Positions 8,102 to 17,134 are shown, counted from the stretch's first letter. The stretch: DNA of 55,652 bases from an uncultured bacterium (GCA_902779865.1 CACZDG010000015.1:1-55652); one strand, 5' to 3'. The notes: a model not told the origin generated them from the sequence alone. Translations and numbers: made by a program.

Positions 8102-8860
8102 ATGAAAGGCGAAACGGTGAAATACGCAATAATATCAGACATCCATGCAAATCCGGCGGCGCTTGAGAGGGTGCTGGCGGACGCGGAGCGGCGTGGCGCA
8201 GAAAAGGTGGTCTGCGCGGGCGACGTGGTGGGGTACGGCCACGATCCGGCGGGGGTGATTAGAATCTTGCGCGAACGGGGGATTCCCACTGTGATGGGCA
8301 ACCATGACGCAGCCGTCGTCGGTTGGCGCGACACGGACGGCATGATCGAATCCGCGCGGGAGGGTACTGAACGGCACCGCCGCGAGCTGAGGGTTGACGA
8401 TCTGGACTGGCTGCGTTCGCTGCCGTACGTGTACGAGACCGATGGTTTTGCTGTCGCGCACGCGAACTTCGCCAATCCGCACTTCATGGACTACATCCAC
8501 GACAGGTTCGAGGCGCGCGATTCAATGACATCCCGCGAAGAGAGGATGCTGTTTGTAGGACACACCCATGTTCCGGCGGTCTTCACGCTCGGATTCTTCT
8601 CCGACCCGCATTTCCCCGACTGCCGTCGCGAGGAGGACGAACGGGACTTTCGCATGAAGGATGGATGCCAGTACCTCGTGAACGTCGGTGCGGTCGGCTA
8701 TCCTCGGGTGAGGCCGTGTTCCAACTACGTCCTCTTCGATCCGGAGAGCGGCGGGGTGCAGTTCCGCGAGGTCGATTTTGACTTCAGGGGCTATGCGGAT
8801 GCGATGAGGGCAAAGTCGATTCCAGTTCCGCCTTGGGTAGAAGAACGGATATATTTCTGA
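8102..8860 (+). CDS. calcineurin-like metallophosphoesterase
   Basis: 252 residues with the full set of metal-binding motifs of the YfcE/MJ0936-type branch: SDIHAN (DxH) near residue 12, GDVVGYG (GDxxxxG), GNHDAAVVG (GNHD), HANFANP and GHTHVP (GHxH). It should bind two divalent metals and hydrolyse a phosphodiester or phosphomonoester in the cytosol; the substrate cannot be told from sequence. ATG 8102 has no clear ribosome binding site. GTG 8117 has AAAGG upstream and starts directly at the first beta strand (KYAIISDIHAN), so it is a serious alternative start. It is the only gene in this run with an assignable enzyme fold. Confidence 0.9.
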   Translation: MKGETVKYAIISDIHANPAALERVLADAERRGAEKVVCAGDVVGYGHDPAGVIRILRERGIPTVMGNHDAAVVGWRDTDGMIESAREGTERHRRELRVDDLDWLRSLPYVYETDGFAVAHANFANPHFMDYIHDRFEARDSMTSREERMLFVGHTHVPAVFTLGFFSDPHFPDCRREEDERDFRMKDGCQYLVNVGAVGYPRVRPCSNYVLFDPESGGVQFREVDFDFRGYADAMRAKSIPVPPWVEERIYF

Positions 8861-8925
8861 GAATACCGTAAGGATGAACTGGAGCTGCCGTTTTAGAATT
8901 GTAGGAAACAAATAGGAGAAAGAAA

Positions 8926-9144
8926 ATGGATAATCCCAATGGAAAGCGTAAAAGGGTCCCAATGTTCAGTGCGGCGGACTTCTTCTCGGGGAAGAAGGAC
9001 GCGAAGCCGGTCGGCTGGATGAGCGATCCGGACGAACCAGGCCCGGTAATTGTCGACCGGAAAACGCTGGAAAGTCTTTTGGACGACAAAGCTACTGGTA
9101 CGGGTGCGGATACTTCAGATGATGAAAGCGTCGCTGTCAAATAA
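8926..9144 (+). CDS. small hydrophilic protein, 72 aa
   Basis: 72 residues with a strong ribosome binding site (TAGGAGAAAGAAA-ATG). Very hydrophilic: basic N-terminus (NPNGKRKRVP), then PMFSAADFFSG and an acidic C-terminus (DTSDDESVAVK). It lacks a membrane segment and is likely at least partly disordered. It ends 19 bases before the next start. Family unknown. Confidence 0.6.
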   Translation: MDNPNGKRKRVPMFSAADFFSGKKDAKPVGWMSDPDEPGPVIVDRKTLESLLDDKATGTGADTSDDESVAVK

Positions 9145-9163
9145 ACGAGAAAGGAAAGAGCTG

Positions 9164-11026
9164 ATGACGAGTAAAACGGTGGTGATTCCAGCAGGTGTTG
9201 GCGAGATAGTCGAAGACGCTATCCCCGATTGTGGCAGAGTGGATAAGTTGTACCTCAAGGAGGGTGCTGCTATTGACTGGTTGCCTGGACATACCATCTG
9301 GGATTGTGTGAAGCTTCCACTGTCTCAGAGAGACGACTTCTTCGGGTCAAAGGAACCGTGGAAGTTCATTACGAATGGTTTCTTTTCGGGAACGGATGTG
9401 CAGCAGCCCGAGTTCACCTTCAAGAAATGCGATGACGAGTGCGTCCGCTGGATGGAACTGAAGCCGCTTGAGTTTCAATATATCTGCTCTTTGGCGTTTG
9501 AGTTGCCGAGAGAGGAATGTGACGAGGTCGTCGGGCGCTGGTTGTTCACCCGGAGTCCTAAAAGCGGTGAGCTTCTGCTTAAGCTCGCCTCTGCTTTTAT
9601 GAAGGGCACGGAAGTCGAGCAGGATATTCCAATGGCTCTCAGATGTTGCGAGCAGGCTTGCTGGTGCGCAACGGGGACTGGAATTCCGTTCGCTCCTGGG
9701 GAGACCTTCAACGGAGTTGAAGTTTATGCGGTTGATCAATCTCTTGATACAGAATGGGTTGACTTGTTCAATCGGGCAAAGAAACTGAAGGAAGAGGTGC
9801 TGACGTATTTTCAGAGGCTCGACCTGCGTATGTTTAAAAAGGTTCTCGAGGGAAATACCATCAGGTATTACTTTATCCCAGACCATGCGTTTGAAGGGCG
9901 GGATGATTTGAGGGATGTGCTTCTGCCTGATGAGCTGTGCGACAAGCACATTCGGATAGGGCAGTTTGCCTTCGCGCGATGCCCGAACCTACGTAGCATT
10001 ACCGTGGCGGGAATATCGGAAGGCTTTGTTCTATCAAGGCAGGTGAATTCCTTTGAAGGCTGTGATTCGCTCTCGGACAGAATACAGTATTCTGCGGATG
10101 GGAAAAAGGTGCTGTTTTGCCTGAACACACCGGAAGTGTGTATTGTCTGTGATCATGTCCGTACAATAGCGGACTTTGCGTTTATTTATAGCAGAAGACT
10201 GCGTAATTTCAGGTGGGGACGGGATGATGCTGGCGCAGAAGTTTGTGTAGAACAAGAAGATGTTATTATTCCAATAGAAAAATTTTGGGAGGAGCCGCGA
10301 AAGATTGGTGTTCGGGCTTTTGAAGGATGCATCGAATTGGTTGGGGTTCGTATAAAGGGACTAGATATCTCATTGGATGCCCGGGCATTTGCAGATTGCC
10401 GCATGCTTTGCGAGTGTATGTTTGGTGATTACAGCTGTTATGGGACCTGTGATGTCCAGGTGGCATTTCTTGACATTTCCGCTCAGGGGGTGTTTGAGGG
10501 ATGCGAGAGGATGCTGCACGTTATGCCATTTGTACGCGACTTGGGATTTCTTGTAATACATGAGTGTTCATTAGGGACGCAGTTTGCCCATTGCAGAGCG
10601 TTAATAGACACTCAGCCAATAATCGCAACATCCATTCCGCCGCAGATGTTCGAGTCGTGCGATACGTTGTCTGAGGTGAAGTGTGTTGGAGCACGGCCAG
10701 ACCTCGTAAAGGCAGTTGTCTCAGGAAAACGTCCTGTCGTGGGTCTGTCGGAGGGTCGTTTTTGCATTTCCACTCGGGCATTCGCCAGTTGCCAATCACT
10801 GGAACTCTTTAAGTTTTGCCGTCTAAGGGTTAGCTTCTGTAGAGGCTATGGCGCAGTTGTTGACTTGATAGAAGACACTCCAAAGCAAGTCATGTTCGAA
10901 CATGAAGCGTTTTTGGATTGCGGTCGACTCAGCCGCCGTGAGACGTCGTTTGCCGGTGCGTTGGAAGGTTCTGATTTGACGGCTTTTTCTGGATGTCCAG
11001 AGTTTGACGGATTCGTAGAGGGTTGA
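9164..11026 (+). CDS. BspA-type leucine-rich-repeat (LRR_5-like) protein
   Basis: 620 residues. The frame is open from 9050, but ATG 9164 follows AAGGAAAGAG and clears the preceding gene. From about residue 230 onward it has degenerate LRR_5/BspA units with the hallmark x-AF-xxCxxL-xx(V/I): QFAFARCPNLRSITVAG, RAFEGCIELVGVRIKG, RAFADCRMLCECMFG, MFESCDTLSEV, RAFASCQSLELFKF, AFLDCGRLS. The N-terminal 230 residues are unrecognised and include KGTEVEQDIPMALRCCEQA, which looks Sel1-like. There is no signal peptide, unlike most surface BspA proteins, so it is probably cytosolic. The stop is 2 bases from the next start. Confidence 0.8.
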   Translation: MTSKTVVIPAGVGEIVEDAIPDCGRVDKLYLKEGAAIDWLPGHTIWDCVKLPLSQRDDFFGSKEPWKFITNGFFSGTDVQQPEFTFKKCDDECVRWMELKPLEFQYICSLAFELPREECDEVVGRWLFTRSPKSGELLLKLASAFMKGTEVEQDIPMALRCCEQACWCATGTGIPFAPGETFNGVEVYAVDQSLDTEWVDLFNRAKKLKEEVLTYFQRLDLRMFKKVLEGNTIRYYFIPDHAFEGRDDLRDVLLPDELCDKHIRIGQFAFARCPNLRSITVAGISEGFVLSRQVNSFEGCDSLSDRIQYSADGKKVLFCLNTPEVCIVCDHVRTIADFAFIYSRRLRNFRWGRDDAGAEVCVEQEDVIIPIEKFWEEPRKIGVRAFEGCIELVGVRIKGLDISLDARAFADCRMLCECMFGDYSCYGTCDVQVAFLDISAQGVFEGCERMLHVMPFVRDLGFLVIHECSLGTQFAHCRALIDTQPIIATSIPPQMFESCDTLSEVKCVGARPDLVKAVVSGKRPVVGLSEGRFCISTRAFASCQSLELFKFCRLRVSFCRGYGAVVDLIEDTPKQVMFEHEAFLDCGRLSRRETSFAGALEGSDLTAFSGCPEFDGFVEG

Positions 11027-11028
11027 AA

Positions 11029-11595
11029 ATGAGTGAAGGAATGAGCATTAAGCAGGAGAAGAGCAACTGGGAGCATCTGGCTGGATGCGACTGGTCTACG
11101 CTACTTCAGTTCCAGCCGCGCTTTGCCGACAAGTGCGACTGGACGAAACTGGACGGCGAGGACTGGGCGATGCTTTTACGTCGCCAGCCGCGTTTCGCCG
11201 ATAAGTGCGATTGGATGAAGTTGGACGGGCACCATTGGATGCTTCTGTTGCGCGCTCGTCCGGAGTTCGCCGATAAATGCGATTGGAGTAAATTGGACGG
11301 TGGCGACTGGATAAACCTCATCGCTGCACGTCCGGAGTTCATCGACCGCTGCGACTGGTCGAAGTTCGGTGCCCGCGACATTGTTCCGATTGTGCGTCAG
11401 TGCGGCAAGCTGGGAGTGCCGATGGCTGCACTTTATCTTGACGAGTGCGACTTCTCGCAGCTCACCGCGTCCGACTGGAGCCAGGTTCTCGTGTTGCGTC
11501 CCGATTTAGTTGACAAGTTCGAGTCCATCGAGCGCGACTGGAGCAAAGACGAAGTAACCGATGATATCGAAGAGATACTCAAGGACTCACCGTGA
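11029..11595 (+). CDS. protein of 24-residue CDW repeats
   Basis: About 188 residues; ATG 11029 with GAGGG six bases upstream, inside the preceding gene's stop region. It is built of tandem 24-residue units with consensus ADKCDWxKLDGxDWxxLLxxxP(R/E)F. Three are near-perfect, with degenerate ones before (LAGCDWSTLLQFQPRF) and after (DECDFSQLTASDWSQVLVLR). The regular Cys, Trp and Leu spacing implies a short helix-turn-helix solenoid. No signal peptide. I do not know the family name. It is the last gene of the co-oriented run. Confidence 0.75.
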   Translation: MSEGMSIKQEKSNWEHLAGCDWSTLLQFQPRFADKCDWTKLDGEDWAMLLRRQPRFADKCDWMKLDGHHWMLLLRARPEFADKCDWSKLDGGDWINLIAARPEFIDRCDWSKFGARDIVPIVRQCGKLGVPMAALYLDECDFSQLTASDWSQVLVLRPDLVDKFESIERDWSKDEVTDDIEEILKDSP

Positions 11596-11850
11596 ACGAG
11601 CTGTTCGGCATGTGTGCAAAGCCACCCTTGAGATTGAGAATTATCGCGTACGATTTTCACACTCACCCAGTAGTATATAAGCGCAGCGTACGTTGTCCAT
11701 CCGGCAACTGCGCGGCCGAAATCAACGGCATTCGCTTCGACGGTATGCCGTGAGTTCCAATTATCTCCTACTCTTGGGCGTTTGAAGGCGAGCATGATAC
11801 GCTGAGGCAATGGTTCTCGAAGATACCATCTGGCCTCGATGTCCTTACTT
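11592..11850 (+). pseudogene. possible decayed ORF
   Basis: A GTG at 11592 overlaps the previous stop (GTGA) and opens a 53-residue frame (MNELFGMCAKPPLRLRIIAY...) ending at TGA 11751-11753. The same frame continues past that stop as protein-like sequence (VPIISYSWAFEGEHDTLRQW). This could be a gene cut by a nonsense mutation or chance. The support is weak. Confidence 0.25.
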
Positions 11851-12143
11851 TACTTTTTTTCTTTCCTGTTGCATTGGCACGGCGGGCTGTGATATACTGG
11901 TTGCGTTTTTGGAGAAGGTATGTTCGTTTTTGATGGACATAAAGTGAGGGCAGAACAGTCCGAAAACGCGGCTCAAAGCCGCGCAGGGCGCTCGTTTTTC
12001 CGCGGGTAACCGCCGTTTCCGAGACAGCAAGCGTACAACAGCAAGATGGGCAGCGCCGTCTTGTTGTTGTACGCTTGTTGTTGTACGCTTGCTGTCACGG
12101 CCTTGATTTCACCAACTGAAGCTTAACCAAAAGGAGAATGAAA
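11851..12143 (+). promoter_or_regulatory. leader of the 12144 gene: promoter and large hairpins
   Basis: A promoter-like pair TTGCAT (-35) and TATACT (-10, about 11893-11898) with an 18-base spacer is followed by about 240 bases of leader. It holds a GC-rich hairpin (GCGGCT / AGCCGC) near 11970 and a remarkable structure at 12023-12096. There, CAAGCGTACAACA (12028-12040) can pair with 12065-12077, while the longer GACAGCAAGCGTACAACA (12023-12040) pairs perfectly over 18 bp with 12079-12096. AGGAG 12132-12136 is the ribosome binding site. Confidence 0.5.
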
Positions 12144-14691
12144 ATGAAAGCAATCGCAAGAGCAAAAACATGGCACCGCGTGCTGGCCGCGTCGGTCGCA
12201 CTCACCGCCGTATGCGGTTTCTCAGAAACGCCCGACTACTTCGTGGAGTGGGTCCAGCCGAGTGCTGCCCTGCATGTTGATACGGGCGTGCGCGGCAAGG
12301 TCGGTGTGAAGGCCGAGGTGCAGTTCATCCACAGGTCAAGCCCCACCTTTCCTGTCCTGCTCGGCTCCTGGGGCGGCAACAAGAAGCGATTCAACCTTGT
12401 TATGCACTGGAACGAACAGGGACGCTGGGAATACGGCGATCAGATGAACAACCTCGGCGGCTTCCCATGGTACGGCTTGCTTACCACGGTCTCTGTGGAA
12501 GTCCCCGCAAACGGCGCGATGTCCTGCACATGGACCAACACCGAGGGTGGGAGCATGAACCACACCATGAATGCCACCGCTACATACGGCCTGCTCGACA
12601 CGGAAACGACGCTGACCCTTTTCGCCTCGCACTACAAGGATGCGTCAAGCGAGAGTTTCAACCAGCCCCACCTTGGCCGACTCTACTACTGCAAGCTGTG
12701 GGAGGGCGACACTGGGGCGTGGACGCTTTCCCGCGACTTCCGCCCCTGCGTGAAGGACGGCGTGGCGGGATTGTACGACTCTGTCGAAGGCGTGATCCAT
12801 TATCCGGCCGGCAACGTGCTCGTCGCGGGTCCTGTGGCATACGACACGATTGCCACGTGGAACGGCGGAACGACGCCGACGGCGGCGGAACTCGCGACAG
12901 CCTCCAACAGGACGTGTACCGACAAAAACGGAGATTCCGTGGCGAGCGCGGTGCCGGACAAGGCGACACTCGTCGTGTTCCCCGCCGGGATCGGGTCCGT
13001 GACGCTTCCGGACGGCTACATCGCTCCGTGGGGTGCCGTAAGGGCGGATGGCAGCGTGGCGCACCCGGCCACGCAGTACGGAACGTACACAAAGGGCCGT
13101 GACTTCGTCATCATTCCCGCCTACGGATATGGAACCTCGGACACCAAAGGCTATTTCACGCAGGATGGAGGAACGGTTGAAATCGGCGGAGACGCGACCA
13201 TCGGACGTACCGGCATTGGCCACTACACCATGACCGGCGGAAGGCTTCATGCCACGGGCAACTTCTACGTGGGGCATAGTTGGTCCGGCAATAATGCCGG
13301 TGACGGTTTGTTCAGCATCAGCGGAGACGCCGTTGCGGAATTGGACAAGGGAATCATCCTTGGAAACAACAGAACCCCCGGAACATTGGCGCTTTCCGGT
13401 GGCACGCTGTTCACGCCGTCTATCAAGAAGGGGAGCAATACGGCGACCGTCACGTTTGACGGCGGCACGGTGGTCGCGACGAACGTGACGGACGGCGCGA
13501 ACTTCATCACAGGGCTGAACAACGTGACATACGGTCCCGGCGGGTTGACGCTCGACACGGCGGCCTACGACGTGACGATGGCGACCGCGAGCGGCGCCAA
13601 CGTAACGGCAGCCGCGGGAAGCACGTTCACGAAGACGGGAAGCGGAACGTTGACCGTCGCCGCAGTCCCACCCGTCGGGAACATGGTCGTCTCCAACGGC
13701 ACTCTCGCACTCTCCGCCTCGTGTGACAACGCAGCGATGTTCGCGCACCGCTGGAGTTTCACGAGCGACCTGACCGACTCCGTGACCGGGACGGCGGGTG
13801 GTGCTACTACCAGTGCCGGCGTCACTTACTCGGATGGCAAGGCAAGTCTGACTGGCGGCAACAAGGGGACGTGTTACATCAACCTCGGCGCGAACAAGCT
13901 GCCGTCCGACAGCGTGACGCTCGAGTTCTGGACGACCATTACCACGCGCAAGATGTGGACGAAGATGTTCTGCCTCGGCAAGGACTCTGGGAACTGTCTC
14001 GCGTTCACGTTGAAGCCGAACGCCAGCGGCGGTACGGAAATCAAGGGGTACTGCTACAACGCCACAACCGGCGCACTCGTGGGCAGTCTCACCCAGACCC
14101 TCGCGAACTGGTCGCTGATCGACAAGATCATCCAGCAGTCGTTCTGCCTGGGGTATTCCTTCTGGAACGATCCCGACGCCTACGCGGACTACGACGAAGT
14201 GCGCGTGTGGAGCGGGGCGCTTTCCGCGGACGCCATTGCGCTCAGCGCGACGAAGGGTCCGGACGCGACGGCGGCGGACATCGCGGAGATCATGGCCGCG
14301 ACAAGCGCGGCCTCTCCCGCTCTTCGCACGCTCACACTTGAATCCGGCGCGACGCTGAGCATCGGCACAGGCAACACGCTCGTGCAGCCCGTCGTGACGG
14401 GCGGCGGCACGGTGAGCGGGCGGCACGCTCGTCGTTTCGGACAAGATGCTCGTGACGTGCGGCGAGACTCTGACAGCCTCAGGCACGATCGACCTCACGA
14501 ACGCGAAGGTGGAGTTCGTCGATCCCGAGAACCTGACGACCGGGTTCTACTTCATCAAGCCCGCGCCGAACGCGACGCTCAGCATCGTCGGCAAGCCCGA
14601 GGCCGTGAATCTGTCGAATGGCTGGCAGATTTCCGTCTCCTCCAGCGGCGCGAAGCTCCAGAAAGTCGGCTTCACGGTCTTGCTGAGATAA
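12144..14691 (+). pseudogene. exported LamG/beta-strand-repeat surface protein, frameshifted
   Basis: The ATG at 12144 (AGGAG spaced 7) is preferred to 12138 (spaced 1). Signal peptide: KTWHRVLAASVALTAVCGFS. Residues about 25-240 form a LamG/ConA-like domain (EWVQPSAALHVDTGVRGKVG). Then comes a region of Gly/Thr beta strands as in autotransporter-associated repeats (TMTGGRLHATGNFYVGHSWS), then a second LamG-like domain (HRWSFTSDLTDSVTG ... YDEVRVWSGAL). At GGG 14418-14420 one extra G shifts the frame. Removing it restores GGTLVVSDKMLVTCGE and a natural end (SGAKLQKVGFTVLLR) at 14691. The shifted frame instead runs to 14816 as Arg/His-rich nonsense. Intact length would be about 848 residues. 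It may be a sequencing error, a real mutation or phase variation. Confidence 0.75.
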
Positions 14692-14703
14692 AGCGTCTAC
14701 GAC

Positions 14704-14761
14704 GCGGCCCGCTCGGCGAGCGGGCCCTACCAGGCGGCGGTCGCGGGGCGACCGCCCTACC
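14704..14761. repeat. tandem pair of palindromic repeats (GCTCGGCGAGC...CCCTACCA family)
   Basis: Two adjacent palindromes: CCCGCTC-GGC-GAGCGGG followed by CCCTACCA, and GGCGGTCGC/CGACCGCC followed by CCCTACC. Related copies occur at 28342-28366, 35141-35172 and 37106-37134. Placed directly after the 14691 stop they may also act as a transcript-end hairpin, though there is no T-run. Confidence 0.7.
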
Positions 14762-14800
14762 CCGGGCTGCGACTGGGAGGTTTCGCACGGAAACGGGGTT

Positions 14801-14819
14801 TTGTGGTATAATATGAGCC
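14801..14819 (+). promoter_or_regulatory. extended -10 promoter, predicted leaderless start
   Basis: TTGTGG-TATAAT (TATAAT 14807-14812) lies only 7 bases before ATG 14820, with no ribosome binding site. Transcription would begin at or next to the start codon. The TG(N) extension and T-rich run upstream recur before other genes in the window. Confidence 0.6.
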
Positions 14820-16577
14820 ATGGAAAGAAAGCCGCTTCAGATTCCCTACGGCGTTGCAGACTTCAAGATCGTCCGCAACGAAGGTTTATATTACATCGAC
14901 AAGACCGGTTACATACCGGTCCTCGAACAGGCCGGGCGGTTCCTTTTCTTCGTTCGCCCGCGCCGGTTCGGCAAGTCGCTGTTCTTGAACATGCTCCGCT
15001 GCTACTACGACCTTGCGGAGAAGGACAACTTCGACTCGCTCTTCGGCGACTTGGAAATCGGGAAGAATCCCACGGAGAACCGAAATCGCTACCAGGTGCT
15101 GACGCTTGACTTCTCGCAAGTGAACAAGGGCGAGGGCAAGACCTTGGAGGAACGCTTTGCGTCATACATTGGCGGATGCCTCGATGGTTTTGTGCGCACA
15201 TACGCCGCCATGTACGGCGAATCATTCGTGAATAGTGTGCTGGCCGCGCAGTCGGGCGACAAGTTCAACAAGCTCGTGCTTGAGGCCAGGCGGCTCGGCC
15301 ACCACCTCTACCTGATGCTCGACGAGTACGACAACTTCACGAACGCGATGCTCCGCGCCGAAGGGGGTGTTGATTACCGCTCCATCACCCACGGGCAGGG
15401 CTTCTACCGCGAGTGGTTCAAGTCGTTCAAGGGGAACTTTGACCGTATCTTTATGACGGGCGTCTCTCCCGTCACGATGGACGACCTTACGAGTGGGTTC
15501 AACATCGCATCGAACATCTCGCAGGACGAGTTCTGCAACACGATGGTCGGCTTCTCCGAAAAGGAGGTGCTGAAGCTGTACACCGACTTCAAGGGCACGG
15601 GGATGTACAAGTCTGGTGAACCGGCCGACTTCGTGCGCGACACCAAGCCGTGGTACGACGGCTACTGCTTTGCGGAGGACAAGCGCGGGAAGGAGACCGT
15701 GTTCAACAGCGACATGTCGCTCTACTTCCTCAACTCGCTTGTGAAGACCGGTAAGCCGCCGAAGGACTGGGTGGACCGGAACATCGCGACCGACTACGAC
15801 AAGCTCGAGATGATCGCCGACATCCAGCGGCGCATGGATCCGGAACGGGCGGAGGACGTCATGTCCCCGATAGAAGCCCTCGCAGCCGAAGGTGAAATCT
15901 GCTTCCCGCTCAGCGAGTCATTTCCCGCCGACCAGATACAGGCCCCGGAGAACTTCCTGTCGCTTTTCTACTACTATGGCATTGTCACGATGAAGGAGCG
16001 GCGCGAAGGCGCTGATTGGTTCAAGATGCCGAATGTCTGCGTCAAACGCCAAGTGTTCGACTATCTCCGCAGCCGCTACGAGCACTCCCGCTCCCCGAAC
16101 TGGCAGGAGTGGGCGCACCTCGCCCGCATGTTCGCCTATCGCGGCGAGTGGCATCCGTTCCTTGAACGCCTCGCGGCGGACTTCGCGGACACCACGCCTG
16201 TGCGCGGCGGCATCCAGGGTGAACACCGCATCCAGGGCTATATGCAGGCGGAGTTCGGGCATCTCGATTTCTATCTCATGGCACCCGAGATGGAGCTCTC
16301 GCGTGGCTTCTGCGACTTCTGCCTCTTTCCGGAGCGATACCGTTCCGCCGACGTGCTGCACAGCTACCTCGTGGAGTTGAAGTTCTCCAAGGCGGACGCC
16401 TCTGAGGCGGACTTGGCCGCAAAGTATCAGGAAGCGCTCGGCCAGCTCGCGAAGTACCGCGCCGACAAGTCGGTGCCGATGCTCGCACGCGGCACGACTT
16501 TGCACCAGATTGTGTTCCAGTTCAAGGGCTCGGAGCTCGTCTGCCTTGAGCAGATCGCCGAAGAGCAGATGCCGTAG
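14820..16577 (+). CDS. AAA-ATPase_like / PD-(D/E)XK nuclease-domain protein
   Basis: 585 residues, matching the very common gut-bacterial family (PF09820 AAA-ATPase_like plus PF08011 PDDEXK_9). The N-terminus has the family's IPYGVADFKIVRNEGLYYID, a degenerate P-loop RPRRFGKSLFLNML (residues about 46-59) and Walker B LMLDEYDN. SPVTMDDLTSGFNIASN and PWYDGYCF are further family landmarks. The C-terminal nuclease-like part has HLDFYLM...GFCDFCLFPE and YLVELKFSKADASEADLAAK (the ELK core). The physiological role of these proteins is unknown; they multiply within genomes and are proposed mobile or defence-related. Translation probably starts on a leaderless mRNA. A 10-bp hairpin (16602-16629) follows the stop. 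Confidence 0.9.
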   Translation: MERKPLQIPYGVADFKIVRNEGLYYIDKTGYIPVLEQAGRFLFFVRPRRFGKSLFLNMLRCYYDLAEKDNFDSLFGDLEIGKNPTENRNRYQVLTLDFSQVNKGEGKTLEERFASYIGGCLDGFVRTYAAMYGESFVNSVLAAQSGDKFNKLVLEARRLGHHLYLMLDEYDNFTNAMLRAEGGVDYRSITHGQGFYREWFKSFKGNFDRIFMTGVSPVTMDDLTSGFNIASNISQDEFCNTMVGFSEKEVLKLYTDFKGTGMYKSGEPADFVRDTKPWYDGYCFAEDKRGKETVFNSDMSLYFLNSLVKTGKPPKDWVDRNIATDYDKLEMIADIQRRMDPERAEDVMSPIEALAAEGEICFPLSESFPADQIQAPENFLSLFYYYGIVTMKERREGADWFKMPNVCVKRQVFDYLRSRYEHSRSPNWQEWAHLARMFAYRGEWHPFLERLAADFADTTPVRGGIQGEHRIQGYMQAEFGHLDFYLMAPEMELSRGFCDFCLFPERYRSADVLHSYLVELKFSKADASEADLAAKYQEALGQLAKYRADKSVPMLARGTTLHQIVFQFKGSELVCLEQIAEEQMP

Positions 16578-16601
16578 GTAGCGACAAGTGGTTTGTGGCT
16601 C

Positions 16602-16629
16602 GTGCGAAGCCATAAAAGAGGCTTCGCAC
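16602..16629 (+). terminator. hairpin after the ATPase gene
   Basis: A perfect 10-bp stem (GTGCGAAGCC 16602-16611 / GGCTTCGCAC 16620-16629) with an ATAAAAGA loop, 25 bases after the stop. No T-run follows directly, so it would be a factor-dependent end or an RNA-stability structure rather than a textbook intrinsic terminator. Confidence 0.45.
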
Positions 16630-17134
16630 AGAGACGGGGGATTTTTGGTAGCGGAGGGTTCTACGACATCGCTCTCGAGCCGCAGTTCCTTCGCTGGCCG
16701 GAGATCGCCCACGCGCCCCGTGACGCTCGTCGGCATAAACTTCAACCCGAAGAAGTGCAACATCGACATGCCGATCATTTAAAGAGTGTAAAGTCGTAAC
16801 GTCCGGACGCCACATCGCGTGTGTCGTGTAGATGATCTTGCAGGAGAGCAGCGGATTCTTGCGCACGAGCGCGCGCATCTGCGTTTTTCACCCATACGTA
16901 TTGGGATTTGGAAACAACCATGACAACTTTCAAGAACAACATTGTCCTGCGGGCGCACCTTGAACATTCAGAATCGTGACAGTTTGAGGATCGGCAAATG
17001 GGCACGGGCGAGTTGATACGCCTGTCGCGAAGCGATCAGGTTGGGTGAGCGCGAAGCGCGAACTGCGAAGCAGCCGCAAGGCCCCGCGCCCGTGCGCCAA
17101 AGGCAAGTTGTTTCAAAAAGTGAGACAGTCCACC
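16630..17134. other. intergenic region with a decayed minus-strand gene and a multi-hairpin element
   Basis: No intact gene. On the minus strand, protein-like pieces in different frames (IPIRMGEK near 16900; RKNPLLSCKIIYTTHAMW near 16830) look like a decayed gene of unknown family. The start (16620-16660) resembles a degraded copy of the promoter region at 14780-14812 (TTCGCAC...GACGGGGGATTTTTGGTA). From 16999 to 17099 an outer stem encloses three hairpins with GAA loops, listed separately. Confidence 0.4.
16999..17099. repeat. cloverleaf-like element with three GCGAAGC-type hairpins
   Basis: Outer arms TGG-GCACGGGCG (16999-17010) and CGCCCGTGC-g-CCA (17087-17099) pair over 12 bp with one bulge. 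Inside are three hairpins with GAA triloops: 17021-17040 (CCTG/CAGG plus TCGC-GAA-GCGA), 17049-17059 (GCGC-GAA-GCGC) and 17063-17073 (CTGC-GAA-GCAG). It lies 3' of both neighbouring genes. It has no tRNA features (no anticodon arm, TTC loop or CCA acceptor logic). Confidence 0.55.

Noticed and set aside
12645-14498. 617-codon minus-strand open frame
   Set aside because: Antisense shadow of the GC-rich surface-protein gene; Arg/His-rich composition with no domain.
16999-17099. tRNA-like cloverleaf
   Set aside because: Arm sizes, loops and conserved bases do not match a tRNA; all three loops are GAA triloops.
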